From Cellulomonas marina (GTDB lineage Bacteria > Actinomycetota > Actinomycetes > Actinomycetales > Cellulomonadaceae): a DNA stretch of 64,000 bases. The notes under the pieces are model-generated. The model searched no databases, had not been told where the DNA came from, and saw only the letters and a list, made by a program, of their open reading frames with translations. A program made the translations under genes and the position numbers. The stretch is from positions 1 through 64,000 of the forward strand of contig NZ_FOKA01000007.1 of NCBI RefSeq assembly GCF_900111925.1, written 5' to 3'. Positions 1 to 6,966 of this stretch are shown here, one piece after another (positions within the stretch are counted from its first letter, which is position 1; each line of letters begins with the position of its first letter).

Positions 1-377
1 GTGAGCGAGAGCACGAGCTCGTCCACGCCGTCCAGCCGCCGCTGACGCTTCTTGACGATCGCGGGCTCGAAGGTGCCCTCCCGATCGCGCGGGACGTCGA
101 TCTGCACCGGACCGATCTCGGTGATGACCCTCTTGGTCCTCGTCCCGTTGCGTTCGTTGGTGCCGGCCTTCGTGGCCCGGTCGCCGGCCGGATAGCCCAG
201 GTGGTCGGTCAGCTCCTCCTCCAGCGCGGTCTCTAGGACCTGCTTGGTCAACCCGGCCAGCAGCCCGTCTGGGCCCACCAGGTCGATGCCGGCCTCACGC
301 GCCTGGGCGACCAGCCGCTGGGCGAGCTCCTTCTTCTCCTCGTCGTCGAGCACCATGGGCTCGATCGTCTCGGTCAT
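1..377 (-). CDS. IS256-family transposase, N-terminal part (cut by window edge)
   Basis: The ATG at 377 opens a reading frame of about 125 codons that is still open at position 1. The product starts MTETIEPMVLDDEEKKELAQ. It carries the IS256/mutator-type N-terminal signature: a leader helix, then LEEELTDHLGYPAGDRA, then a TNERNGTRTKRV stretch and a PVQIDVPRDREGTFEP segment that precedes the DDE catalytic core. The family works as a DDE transposase making copy-out/paste-in insertions. The catalytic DDE residues would lie beyond the window edge, so activity cannot be judged. Confidence 0.88.
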   Translation of the reverse strand, partial: MTETIEPMVLDDEEKKELAQRLVAQAREAGIDLVGPDGLLAGLTKQVLETALEEELTDHLGYPAGDRATKAGTNERNGTRTKRVITEIGPVQIDVPRDREGTFEPAIVKKRQRRLDGVDELVLSL

Positions 378-451
378 GCCGCCTGCTTCCCCGCCAAGCA
401 CCCGCCCGGCGCGTCAGGCCGACCCCCGCCCACCGTTCATCTGACAGACCC
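1..451 (-). mobile_element. IS256-family insertion sequence, one end only
   Basis: This is the 5' part of an IS256-type element running off the left edge. It consists of the transposase N-terminus plus about 74 bp of leader out to a probable terminal repeat at 441-451, which reads GGGTCTGTCAG from the outside inward. The terminus is inferred from its distance to the transposase start and from the point where coding homology of the neighbouring interrupted gene begins. The second inverted repeat and the target duplication lie outside the window, so the exact boundary is unproven. Confidence 0.6.
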
Positions 452-751
452 GAGGCCGGATGGCTCGACGGCGAGGGTGCGCCGATCGAACGCGAGTCGC
501 TCCAGGCCGCTCGCGCTCTCCTGGCAGCGCTCACCGAGTTCCACGTCTCGTTGCCGCGCATCTACCCGACGCCGGCTGGCGGTGTGCAGCTCGAATGGCA
601 CGGGCCAGGCCCACGGGTCGAGGTCCTGCTTCTCGACCGCGTTCAGGAAGTCTTCGTGCTCCACGTCGACGGCAACGAGGACACCGTCCACGGGGTCGAG
701 ACATACGCCACCGCACGCATCGTCGCCGACCTGCTGGGTGGAGCATCGTGA
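452..751 (+). pseudogene. Interrupted conserved gene, 5' end removed by the IS256 element
   Basis: An open frame starts directly at the inferred IS end with no ATG, GTG or TTG until a TTG at 551. The sequence looks coding before that point (GWLDGEG, then ESLQAARALLAALTEFHVS). It continues with LPRIYPTPAGGVQLEW and a VEVLLLD strand, and stops at 751. The IYPTP-GGVQ-EW core recalls small conserved proteins encoded next to the type of gene that follows. The stop overlaps the next start by 4 bp (GTGA), so the two were translationally coupled. The missing N-terminus is best explained by the adjacent IS insertion. A short protein from TTG 551 remains possible. Confidence 0.6.
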
Positions 752-1182
752 CCACGACGAACGGCTACGTGGCGCTCGAGCCGCACGAGATCGAGCTCGA
801 CCACGACGACGAGTTCTACTGGCGGCAGTGCCACCCCAGCTACCTCGACGGCGGGGTCCCGTCGGTCCAGATGTTCTGCGAGTCCACCGGCGACGACGGC
901 AAGATCTCGGGTGCGCGCTCGGCCAAGGCAAGCGCGGAGCTCGCCTACGAGGAACGCCGCTCACGCGGCGGCCAGACCGCCGGGACGTGGGGCGTGACGG
1001 TCGCGGAGATCACGACGGCCGGCACCCGCGCGGTGGACGACTCGGACGGCGACGAGGGACTGCCGACCGGGCACACCTACGTCGACTACCGCCACCTCGA
1101 CACGAAGCCGTCCCTGCGCGCGGTTCGATCACGCCTCCACGAGGCGGCAGTGTCCCGGCCGCGCCAGTGGCCAGCTTCCTGA
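748..1182 (+). CDS. Conserved protein of unknown function, second gene of a two-gene module
   Basis: 144 codons from a GTG that overlaps the preceding stop by 4 bp. The product reads VTTTNGYVALEPHEIELDHD, then FYWRQCHPSYLDGGVPSVQMF, and later GTWGVTVAEI and HTYVDYRHL. This pattern (YWRQ-HP, serine and alanine rich middle, W-VTV-E, aromatic-D-x3-L) resembles a widespread small family of unknown function found in accessory regions. No signal peptide, membrane segment or known catalytic motif is visible. Its partner upstream is truncated, so the module is probably inactive here. The function is unknown and a defence role would only be guilt by association. Confidence 0.7.
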   Translation: MTTTNGYVALEPHEIELDHDDEFYWRQCHPSYLDGGVPSVQMFCESTGDDGKISGARSAKASAELAYEERRSRGGQTAGTWGVTVAEITTAGTRAVDDSDGDEGLPTGHTYVDYRHLDTKPSLRAVRSRLHEAAVSRPRQWPAS

Positions 1183-1306
1183 GCGGGACGCATGCCCGCA
1201 CGGCCGATTGCAAAGGATTACAAACGGAACGGGAGCCTTCGTGGTGCCGTCGTGTCGGTGGTCCGTGGCAGGCTCGAGCCACCATCGGCAAGAGGGAGAG
1301 TCTCGA

Positions 1307-1792
1307 GTGGCATCGTCCGTCTTCTACAGCTTCCACTACGAGCGCGACGTCAACCGCGTGCAGCTCGTGCAGAACATCAACGCGCTTGAAGGCCAGCCGC
1401 TCCTGACACCACAGGCGTGGGAGTCGGTGCGTCGACGGGGCACGGCCGCCGTTGCCGAGTGGATCGACGAGCAGATGAAGTACAAGAAGGCAGTCATCGT
1501 TCTCGTCGGACGCGAGACGGCGTCTCGCGACTGGGTCCAGTACGAGATCAACAAGGCGTGGGCAGACAAGCGTCCGCTCCTGGGGATCGCGATCCACGGC
1601 CTCTCGTCCTTCGGGTCGGTCGACTCCGCCGGACCGAATCCGTTCGACGCCGCCGGCCTCCCCGCCTCGCGCATCCCGCTCTTCGACCCGACCCAGCGCG
1701 ACTACCTCGGGCGGATCGACTCGAAGGCGACGTACACTCGGCTCGCAGACAGCCTCGTCACGTGGTCGACGATGGGAGTGGTTCGCAAGTGA
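1307..1792 (+). CDS. TIR-like domain protein (MTH538/DUF1863, Thoeris ThsB-type)
   Basis: 161 aa from GTG 1307, chosen because an AGAGGGAGAG ribosome site precedes it and VFYSFHYERDVNR must lie at the N-terminus. The first strand (residues 5-17) matches the VFYSFHY-D hallmark of MTH538-type TIR-like proteins, which include the ThsB sensor of Thoeris. Residues 61-85 hold the KAVIVLVG strand followed by SRDWVQYEINKAW, with Glu80 in the position of the TIR NADase glutamate. TIR proteins of this group are known to make ADP-ribose-type signals from NAD+ on infection. The gene overlaps the HIT-membrane gene by GTGA, which argues for a two-component system. The enzymatic activity itself is inferred. 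Confidence 0.85.
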   Translation: MASSVFYSFHYERDVNRVQLVQNINALEGQPLLTPQAWESVRRRGTAAVAEWIDEQMKYKKAVIVLVGRETASRDWVQYEINKAWADKRPLLGIAIHGLSSFGSVDSAGPNPFDAAGLPASRIPLFDPTQRDYLGRIDSKATYTRLADSLVTWSTMGVVRK

Positions 1793-2694
1793 CATCGCCC
1801 GGTTGCCCGTTCTGCCAGATCGCGGCGGCCCGGGTGCCCGATGCGCGGGTCGTCTACGAGGACCAGCACACCATCGCGTTCTTCCCCGATCGGCCGGCGA
1901 CCCGCGGCCACACGCTGGTGGTGCCGAAGCGCCACGCCCCTTCGGTCTGGGACCTGACGCCCGAAGAGGGTGGGCAGCTCGCCCGGACCGTCCTGCTGGT
2001 GGCAGACGCAGTGCGCGAAGCCGTGCACCCCGACGGCATGAACATCGTGCAGTCGAACGGCGCCGTCGCGACACAGACCGTCGAGCACGTGCACGTTCAT
2101 GTCGTCCCTCGCACGCGACGCGATCGTGTGACGTTGCGTTGGCCCCGTCGGGCCGCCGAGTCTGGCGTTGCCCTCGACGAGACGCGCCGCGCTGTGGCCG
2201 CTCGTGTGGGGCTGCAGAGCGGCAGCGCAGCACCTCAAACTCATAGCCGCGGTCCCGACACGATCTCGCCGGAGGATCGCCGCCAGCACCTCGAGTTCAT
2301 CCAGTCAACGATCACCCGGATGTCGACGGCGTCGGCGAACGTGAAGACCTGGCTCTTGCCGATAGTGACGGCCGCCTACGGCTACGCAGCAATCCAGCGC
2401 TCATGGGGTGTAGCGGCGCTGGGGGCGGCCGCTGTGATGATCTTCGCCGTCCTGGACGCGAACTACCTCAAGCAGGAGCAGGCGTTCCGTCGCCTGTACG
2501 ACTGCGTCGCCGCAGGCGACCCGATTCCGCAGTTTGCGATGAACCCCACGCTCGCTGCGCCCACCGGGGCGCGACGCGACTACTGGCCCGGCTGGGACCA
2601 GTTCCGGTCGTGGTCCATCGCGCTTGTCCATGGCCCGATGCTGTCGATCGGTCTCGCCCTGGTGGTCTGGGGCCTCGTTACAAGCTCACGATGA
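1789..2694 (+). CDS. HIT domain fused to a C-terminal membrane module, putative TIR-linked effector
   Basis: 301 aa from GTG 1789, overlapping the TIR-like stop by 4 bp. Residues 1-110 form a complete HIT domain: CPFCQIAAARVPDARVVYED, a TRGHTLVVPKRH strand pair, NIVQSNG, and the catalytic histidine triad HVHVHVVPR (His100, 102, 104). After a linker, residues 160-301 hold a FIQSTITRMS helix and membrane segments at about 185-203, 206-224 and 275-297, with LDANYLKQEQAFRRLY between the last two. That C-terminal pattern belongs to a small membrane family that, as I recall it, often lies near TIR-like genes. HIT domains bind or hydrolyse nucleotide conjugates. Here the domain could sense or destroy a TIR-made signal while the membrane part acts as effector. 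Confidence 0.8.
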   Translation: MTSPGCPFCQIAAARVPDARVVYEDQHTIAFFPDRPATRGHTLVVPKRHAPSVWDLTPEEGGQLARTVLLVADAVREAVHPDGMNIVQSNGAVATQTVEHVHVHVVPRTRRDRVTLRWPRRAAESGVALDETRRAVAARVGLQSGSAAPQTHSRGPDTISPEDRRQHLEFIQSTITRMSTASANVKTWLLPIVTAAYGYAAIQRSWGVAALGAAAVMIFAVLDANYLKQEQAFRRLYDCVAAGDPIPQFAMNPTLAAPTGARRDYWPGWDQFRSWSIALVHGPMLSIGLALVVWGLVTSSR

Positions 2695-2721
2695 AGCACC
2701 AACGTCTGGGAGCGATCGCCG

Positions 2722-2751
2722 TTGCGCGTCCGCGCACTCTCGACGTATCCT
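2722..2751 (+). promoter_or_regulatory. Promoter for the abiF-type RNA and AbiF gene
   Basis: TTGCGC at 2722-2727 and TATCCT at 2746-2751 are separated by 18 bp, a good fit to a housekeeping -35/-10 pair. Transcription should begin near 2757-2760, a few bases before the long hairpin. The AbiF unit therefore seems to have its own promoter, separate from the TIR-HIT operon. Confidence 0.6.
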
Positions 2752-2757
2752 CTCTCC

Positions 2758-2810
2758 AACACGCCCAGCCTTCCGCCTCGTTCTCGAGGGGGGAGGCTGG
2801 TTCTCTTTGT
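2758..2810 (+). ncRNA. Candidate abiF-type structured RNA upstream of the AbiF gene
   Basis: Bases 2765-2800 fold into a long hairpin: CCAGCCTTCC pairs with GGGAGGCTGG (one T-G wobble), and inside it CCTCG pairs with CGAGG across a TTCT loop, with a single G-G mismatch between the stems. A pyrimidine run (TTCTCTTTGT) follows, as after an intrinsic terminator. The GGAGG that could serve as Shine-Dalgarno site for the AbiF start is inside the right arm. Conserved structured RNAs in front of abiF genes are a known class (the abiF RNA motif), and AbiF toxins have been proposed to pair with RNA antitoxins. Assignment to that class rests on position and shape. Confidence 0.6.
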
Positions 2811-2812
2811 CC

Positions 2813-3859
2813 GTGACCTTCGTGCCCTACGAGAAGCCGTACCTCACGGTCGATGAGCAACTCGATCTGCTCCAGACGCGCGGCCTCGACCTCGGTGACC
2901 GCGCGGACGCCGTGGCGTGGCTGCGACGAGTCGGCTACTACCGGCTGAGCGGCTACTGGTATCCCTTCCGCGAGAGCCGCAAGCCGGCCGACGGACCTCG
3001 CGAGATCCTGGACACCTTCGTCCCGGGGACCACGCTCACGATGGTCACCGACCTGTACGAGTACGACCGCAAGCTCAGGCTGCTGGTCCTCGATGGCATC
3101 GAGCGCGTCGAGGTTGCAGTGCGGTTCCACGTCGGCCATGTCCTCGGACGGCGCGGAGCGTTCGCGCACGCCGACCCCGAGGCGATGTCAGATGAGTTCG
3201 CCGGCAAGGCGCCGAGCCGACCACCCGCTCTCGCGCACTGGATGAGCTCAGACCACGCCACCTGGCTCAAACGTCGCGCCGACGAAGAACGACGCTCCAA
3301 AGCCGACTTTGTGAAGCACTTTCAGGCGAAATACGGGCCGCCCCTGCCCGTATGGGTCGTCACCGAGATCCTCGACTTCGGGGGGCTCTCGATGCTCTAC
3401 GCCGGCATGCTGCAGCGCGATCGCGACGAGGTCGCGGCCGCACTCGACCTGTTCGATGCCTCCGGCGCCGGCAACAGCGGAGCCCTCAAGGACTGGCTAA
3501 AGAACATCACGTACATCCGGAACGTCTGCGCGCACCACGGTCGGCTCTGGAACGTCAACGTCACGGAGCGGCTCAGCCCGAGCAAGCTGCGCCCCTTCTC
3601 GGAGCTCAGCCACATCAGCCGATCCGGCGCGACGTCGAGGCTCTACCCCACGCTCGCGATCCTGTCCCTGCTCACTAGGCGCATCCACCCGGGCGACGAC
3701 TGGGCCGGCCGCATGGCAGCACTCGTCGGACAACTGCCGGCTGACCGCACCGAGGCAGAGATGGGGTTCCCTCATTCGTGGCGCGACCTGTCCGCGTGGT
3801 CCACCGACAGCAGTGTCCGGCACGAGTTCGAACACCGACGCGAGGATTCGGACAAGTAG
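2813..3859 (+). CDS. AbiF/Abi_2 family HEPN protein (abortive infection)
   Basis: 348 aa. It opens with YEKPYLTVDEQLDLLQTRGL and VGYYRLSGYWYPFR (about residues 41-53), the diagnostic N-terminal block of Abi_2 (AbiD/AbiF) proteins, followed by YDRKLRLLVLDGIERVEVAV. The HEPN ribonuclease motif RxxxxH is present as RNVCAH (Arg236 to His241), so RNase activity is plausible. GTG 2813 is used; TTG 2807 is an alternative and sits 10 nt after the GGAGG held in the upstream hairpin. AbiF proteins act as toxins that stop growth during phage infection, and Cas13 nucleases have been traced to this family. Full length for the family. Confidence 0.9.
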   Translation: MTFVPYEKPYLTVDEQLDLLQTRGLDLGDRADAVAWLRRVGYYRLSGYWYPFRESRKPADGPREILDTFVPGTTLTMVTDLYEYDRKLRLLVLDGIERVEVAVRFHVGHVLGRRGAFAHADPEAMSDEFAGKAPSRPPALAHWMSSDHATWLKRRADEERRSKADFVKHFQAKYGPPLPVWVVTEILDFGGLSMLYAGMLQRDRDEVAAALDLFDASGAGNSGALKDWLKNITYIRNVCAHHGRLWNVNVTERLSPSKLRPFSELSHISRSGATSRLYPTLAILSLLTRRIHPGDDWAGRMAALVGQLPADRTEAEMGFPHSWRDLSAWSTDSSVRHEFEHRREDSDK

Positions 3860-3879
3860 GTGAGACGGCAGCGATCTCA

Positions 3880-3903
3880 CTGACCTGTCCATCCGCAGGT
3901 CAG
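3880..3903. terminator. Inverted repeat after the AbiF gene
   Basis: CTGACCTG and CAGGTCAG form perfect 8-bp arms around an 8-nt loop, 20 bp past the AbiF stop. A G-rich run follows instead of a T-run. It may be a weak terminator, or a mark of the island border, because the higher-GC backbone begins right after it. Confidence 0.4.
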
Positions 3904-3947
3904 GGGACCGCCTCGGGGACAGGTGCGATGAGTTCCTACAGCAGCGC

Positions 3948-4787
3948 TCACCCCACGGGCTGTGCCCCCACGACGGCGAGCAGCTGCAGCCGTTCGTGGC
4001 TCTCGCTGCCCGGGACGGCGGTGTAGACGAGCAGGCGGTGCGACTGCTCGGGGTCCAGGAGCGTCTGGCACTGCAGCTCGAGCGGGCCGACCTGCGGGTG
4101 CACGAAGTGCTTGACGTCGTCGGGCCGGACCCCGACCTCGTGCCGCTCCCACAGGGTGCGCAGCTCCTCGCTGCGGGCCAGGGCCAGGTCCGCCAGCTGC
4201 GCCGCCCGTGAGCCGGGGCCGCGCAGCGTGACCAGCTGGCGCAGGTGGGAGGCGTAGAGCCGCGACAGCGACGCGTGGTCCTGGGGGCGGTACAACGACC
4301 GGGCGGCGGGGTCGGTGAACCACCGGTAGCCCAGGCTGCGGTCGGGTCCCGTGAACCGGGACTGGTCGCCGGTGAGGGCGACGCCGAGCGGCGTCTGGCG
4401 CAGCGTCTCGCCCAGCTCCGTGACGACCTCGGCGGGCGTGTCGACGAGCCGGTCGAGGATCCGCAGCAGCCCCGGGCCGACGTGCTCGCCGAGCGACCCC
4501 CGGACGGGCGGCCGGTGCCCCGCGAGGCGGAAGAGGTGGTCGCGCTCGTCGAGCGTCAGGTGCAGACCCTGCGCGATCGAGGCCACCATCTGCTCCGACG
4601 GCTGCGGGCCGCGCTCGCGCTCGAGGCGCGCGTAGTAGTCGGTCGACATGTGGCACAGCGCCGCCACCTCCTCGCGGCGCAGCCCCTCCGTCCGGCGTCG
4701 GGCGCCGCGCGGCAGCCCGACGTCCTGCGGCTGCAGCGCGTGCCTGCGGCTGCGCAGGAACCCCGCCAGCCCTGGTCGGTCGATCAT
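3948..4787 (-). CDS. XRE-family regulator with MmyB-like ligand-binding domain
   Basis: 279 aa from ATG 4787 with a GGAGG ribosome site. The N-terminal third holds a Cro/CI helix-turn-helix (GLRREEVAALCHMSTDYYARLERERG), in the form typical of actinobacterial MmyB-type regulators. The remainder (DERDHLFRLAGH, LGYRWFTDPAARSLY, ELRTLWERHEV) is the MmyB-like PAS-type domain thought to bind a small lipophilic ligand. Such genes often lie next to an SDR oxidoreductase and repress it. Here an SDR lies just beyond one membrane-protein gene on the opposite strand, so control of 5024-6905 is likely but inferred. Confidence 0.9.
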   Translation of the reverse strand: MIDRPGLAGFLRSRRHALQPQDVGLPRGARRRTEGLRREEVAALCHMSTDYYARLERERGPQPSEQMVASIAQGLHLTLDERDHLFRLAGHRPPVRGSLGEHVGPGLLRILDRLVDTPAEVVTELGETLRQTPLGVALTGDQSRFTGPDRSLGYRWFTDPAARSLYRPQDHASLSRLYASHLRQLVTLRGPGSRAAQLADLALARSEELRTLWERHEVGVRPDDVKHFVHPQVGPLELQCQTLLDPEQSHRLLVYTAVPGSESHERLQLLAVVGAQPVG

Positions 4788-5023
4788 CGCCTCGCGCCTC
4801 CGCCTCGTCGGGGCCGGTCCTCGTGCGGGGACGGGCCGTCGCGCCCTTTCGTACCGCGCCGCCGACGAGCGAGCCACGGCCTGACGATCCCCCGCTGCGG
4901 TGCGCCCGCCGCCAGGACCCGGGCGGGCGTCCGCGGCCCAGGGGCGGATCGGCAGGCCCTGGTTGCCCCTCCCGGGCCGCCGGAGGGTGGTGGCACCGCA
5001 GGCACCCCGACCGAGGAGGACGC

Positions 5024-5863
5024 ATGAGCCACCCACCTGCCACCGCACACCGGCCCGCGAGCGCGCCGGGGGCGACCGCCGCTCCCGGGATTACCCCTGG
5101 CACCGGCGACGGCACCGGCAACAGCACCGGCAACAGCACCGGCACCACGCACGGCCCCGGCACCAGCGCGCTGGTCCGCCAGCTCCTCGGGCTGCCCGAG
5201 CCCGTCGTGCTGTCGACCGTCGGGCTCGCCCGCCGGCGGGCCCTCGAGCGCCTCGGCGGACCCGTCGGCCTCGTCGCCGGGACCGCCCCCACCGTCGCCT
5301 TCGTCGCGGTCGACGCCGCGGCCGGCCTCGGGCCGGCCCTCGCCGCCCTGGGGGTGACGGCCGTGCTCGCCGCCGGCCTGCGCCTGGCCCGCCGCGAGTC
5401 GCCGGGCGCGGCCGTGGCGGGGCTCCTCGTCGCCGGCGCGTGCGCGGGCGTCGCGGCGCTGGCGGGCGAGGCGCGGGCCTTCTTCCTGCCGACGATGGCG
5501 CTGCCCGTCGTGTTCGTCCTGGCGTACCTCGTCGCGTTCGCCGCCGGTCGGCCGCTGACCGGGCTCATGATCGGGAGGCTGTCCGGCAGCCCGCGCGACT
5601 GGTACCGGCACCGCGCCCTGCGCCGGGTCCACACGGTCGCCTCGCTCGTCGGGCTGACGATGGCGGTCGGCAACCTCGTCGCCCGGGTCGCCCTGTACCT
5701 GGCCGACGAGCCCGCGGCCCTCGCGGCGCTGCAGGTCGTCGCGACCAGCGCGTTCGCCGTCCACTTCGCCGTGACCCTCGTCGCCGCCCGCCGCGTCGTC
5801 GGGACGCTGCCGGGCGCGCCCGTCGCCGTCCCCGTCCCCGCCCCCGTCCCCGTCCGTGCCTGA
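5024..5863 (+). CDS. DUF3159-like integral membrane protein
   Basis: 279 aa from ATG 5024, preceded by GAGGAGGA. The first 48 residues are a low-complexity Pro/Gly/Thr leader with short GTGN/STGN repeats. Then come six or so hydrophobic segments, with [20 protein letters not shown] and [19 protein letters not shown] as charged landmarks. This layout resembles DUF3159/VC0807-type membrane proteins of unknown function. It is divergent from the MmyB-type regulator and upstream of the SDR with a 73-bp gap, so it is probably co-transcribed with the SDR. Confidence 0.75.
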   Translation: MSHPPATAHRPASAPGATAAPGITPGTGDGTGNSTGNSTGTTHGPGTSALVRQLLGLPEPVVLSTVGLARRRALERLGGPVGLVAGTAPTVAFVAVDAAAGLGPALAALGVTAVLAAGLRLARRESPGAAVAGLLVAGACAGVAALAGEARAFFLPTMALPVVFVLAYLVAFAAGRPLTGLMIGRLSGSPRDWYRHRALRRVHTVASLVGLTMAVGNLVARVALYLADEPAALAALQVVATSAFAVHFAVTLVAARRVVGTLPGAPVAVPVPAPVPVRA

Positions 5864-5936
5864 CGCCGTCCCGACGAGGACGACACCCGCCACGCACGGC
5901 ACCACCACCCGCCCCAGCACACCGAGAGGTACCGCC

Positions 5937-6905
5937 ATGACCCGCACGTCCCGCCACACCCCGTTCACCGTCCCCGACCTGTCCGGCCGCCGCGCCGTCC
6001 TCACCGGCGGGAGCGACGGGATCGGCCTCGTCATCGCCCGACGCCTCGCCGCCGCCGGGGCCGAGCTGGTCCTGCCCGTCCGCAACCGCGCGAAGGGGGA
6101 GGCCGCGGCGGCCGCCATCCGCCGCGAGCACCCCGGCGCGCAGGTCACGCTGCACGACCTCGAGCTGTCGTCGCTGCGGTCGGTGGCCGCTCTTGGCGCG
6201 GCGCTGCGGGCGGACGGCCGCCCGGTCCACCTGCTCGTCAACAACGCCGGCGTCATGACGCCGCCCGAGCGCTCGACGACCGCCGACGGCTTCGAGCTGC
6301 AGCTCGGCACGAACCACCTGGGGCACGTCGCGCTCGTCGCGCACCTGCTGCCGCTGCTCGTCGCGGGGCGTGCCCGCGTGACCTCGCAGATCAGCGTCGC
6401 CGCGCGCGGCGGCGCGATGGGCTGGGACGACCTCAACGAGGAGGGCACCTACGACGGCCGGCGCGCGTACGGGCGCTCCAAGGTCGCGATGGGCCTGTTC
6501 GGGCTCGAGCTCGACCGCCGCAGCCGCGCGGGGGGCTGGGGGATCACGAGCAACCTGTCGCACCCGGGCGTCGCGCCGACGAGCCTGCTCACCGCGCGGC
6601 CGGAGATCGGCCGGGACCGGGACACGCCGCAGATCGCGGTCATCCGTCGGCTGTCCCGCGCCGGCGTCCTGCTCGGCACGCCCGAGACCGCCGCGGAGCC
6701 CGCGCTGCTCGCCGCGACCTCCCCGCAGGCGCAGGGCGGCCGGCTCTACGGCCCGTCGGGTCCCGGGCACATGGGCGGCGCCCCCGCCGAGCAGGCGCTG
6801 TACCGACCCCTGCGGGACCCGCAGGACGCCGAGCGCGTCTGGCGGGTGTCGGAGCGGCTCGTCGGGGTCCCGCTGTCGCCCGACGGGGCCGTCCTCGCGG
6901 CCTGA
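5937..6905 (+). CDS. Short-chain dehydrogenase/reductase (retinol dehydrogenase-like)
   Basis: 322 aa from ATG 5937 with GAGAGGT upstream. The Rossmann glycine motif TGGSDGIG lies near residue 24, NNAGVM near 104, the catalytic serine follows in [11 protein letters not shown], and the active-site YGRSK (Tyr-x3-Lys) sits near 181. Length and the internal [10 protein letters not shown] segment fit the long-chain retinol/protochlorophyllide-type SDR group, which uses NADP(H). The substrate cannot be read from sequence. It ends at a bidirectional terminator shared with the convergent MFS gene. Confidence 0.92.
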   Translation: MTRTSRHTPFTVPDLSGRRAVLTGGSDGIGLVIARRLAAAGAELVLPVRNRAKGEAAAAAIRREHPGAQVTLHDLELSSLRSVAALGAALRADGRPVHLLVNNAGVMTPPERSTTADGFELQLGTNHLGHVALVAHLLPLLVAGRARVTSQISVAARGGAMGWDDLNEEGTYDGRRAYGRSKVAMGLFGLELDRRSRAGGWGITSNLSHPGVAPTSLLTARPEIGRDRDTPQIAVIRRLSRAGVLLGTPETAAEPALLAATSPQAQGGRLYGPSGPGHMGGAPAEQALYRPLRDPQDAERVWRVSERLVGVPLSPDGAVLAA

Positions 6906-6912
6906 CCTCCGG

Positions 6913-6951
6913 CGCCCCTCCGGCCGCGGCGGTCCCGCGGCGGGAGGGGCG
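6913..6951. terminator. Bidirectional hairpin between convergent SDR and MFS genes
   Basis: CGCCCCTCC and GGAGGGGCG form perfect 9-bp arms, with a second CCGCGG/CCGCGG pairing inside. It sits 7 bp after one stop and 15 bp before the other, so it can serve both transcripts. There is no clear T-run, as is usual in very GC-rich genomes. Confidence 0.65.
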
Positions 6952-6966
6952 TCGGCGTGCGTCCGG

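Noticed and set aside
1191..1306. A tRNA remnant or att site sought in the gap before the TIR-like gene
   Set aside because: No cloverleaf or tRNA 3' end was found; the A-rich patch near 1209-1230 is more like a promoter region, but no clear -35/-10 pair could be assigned.
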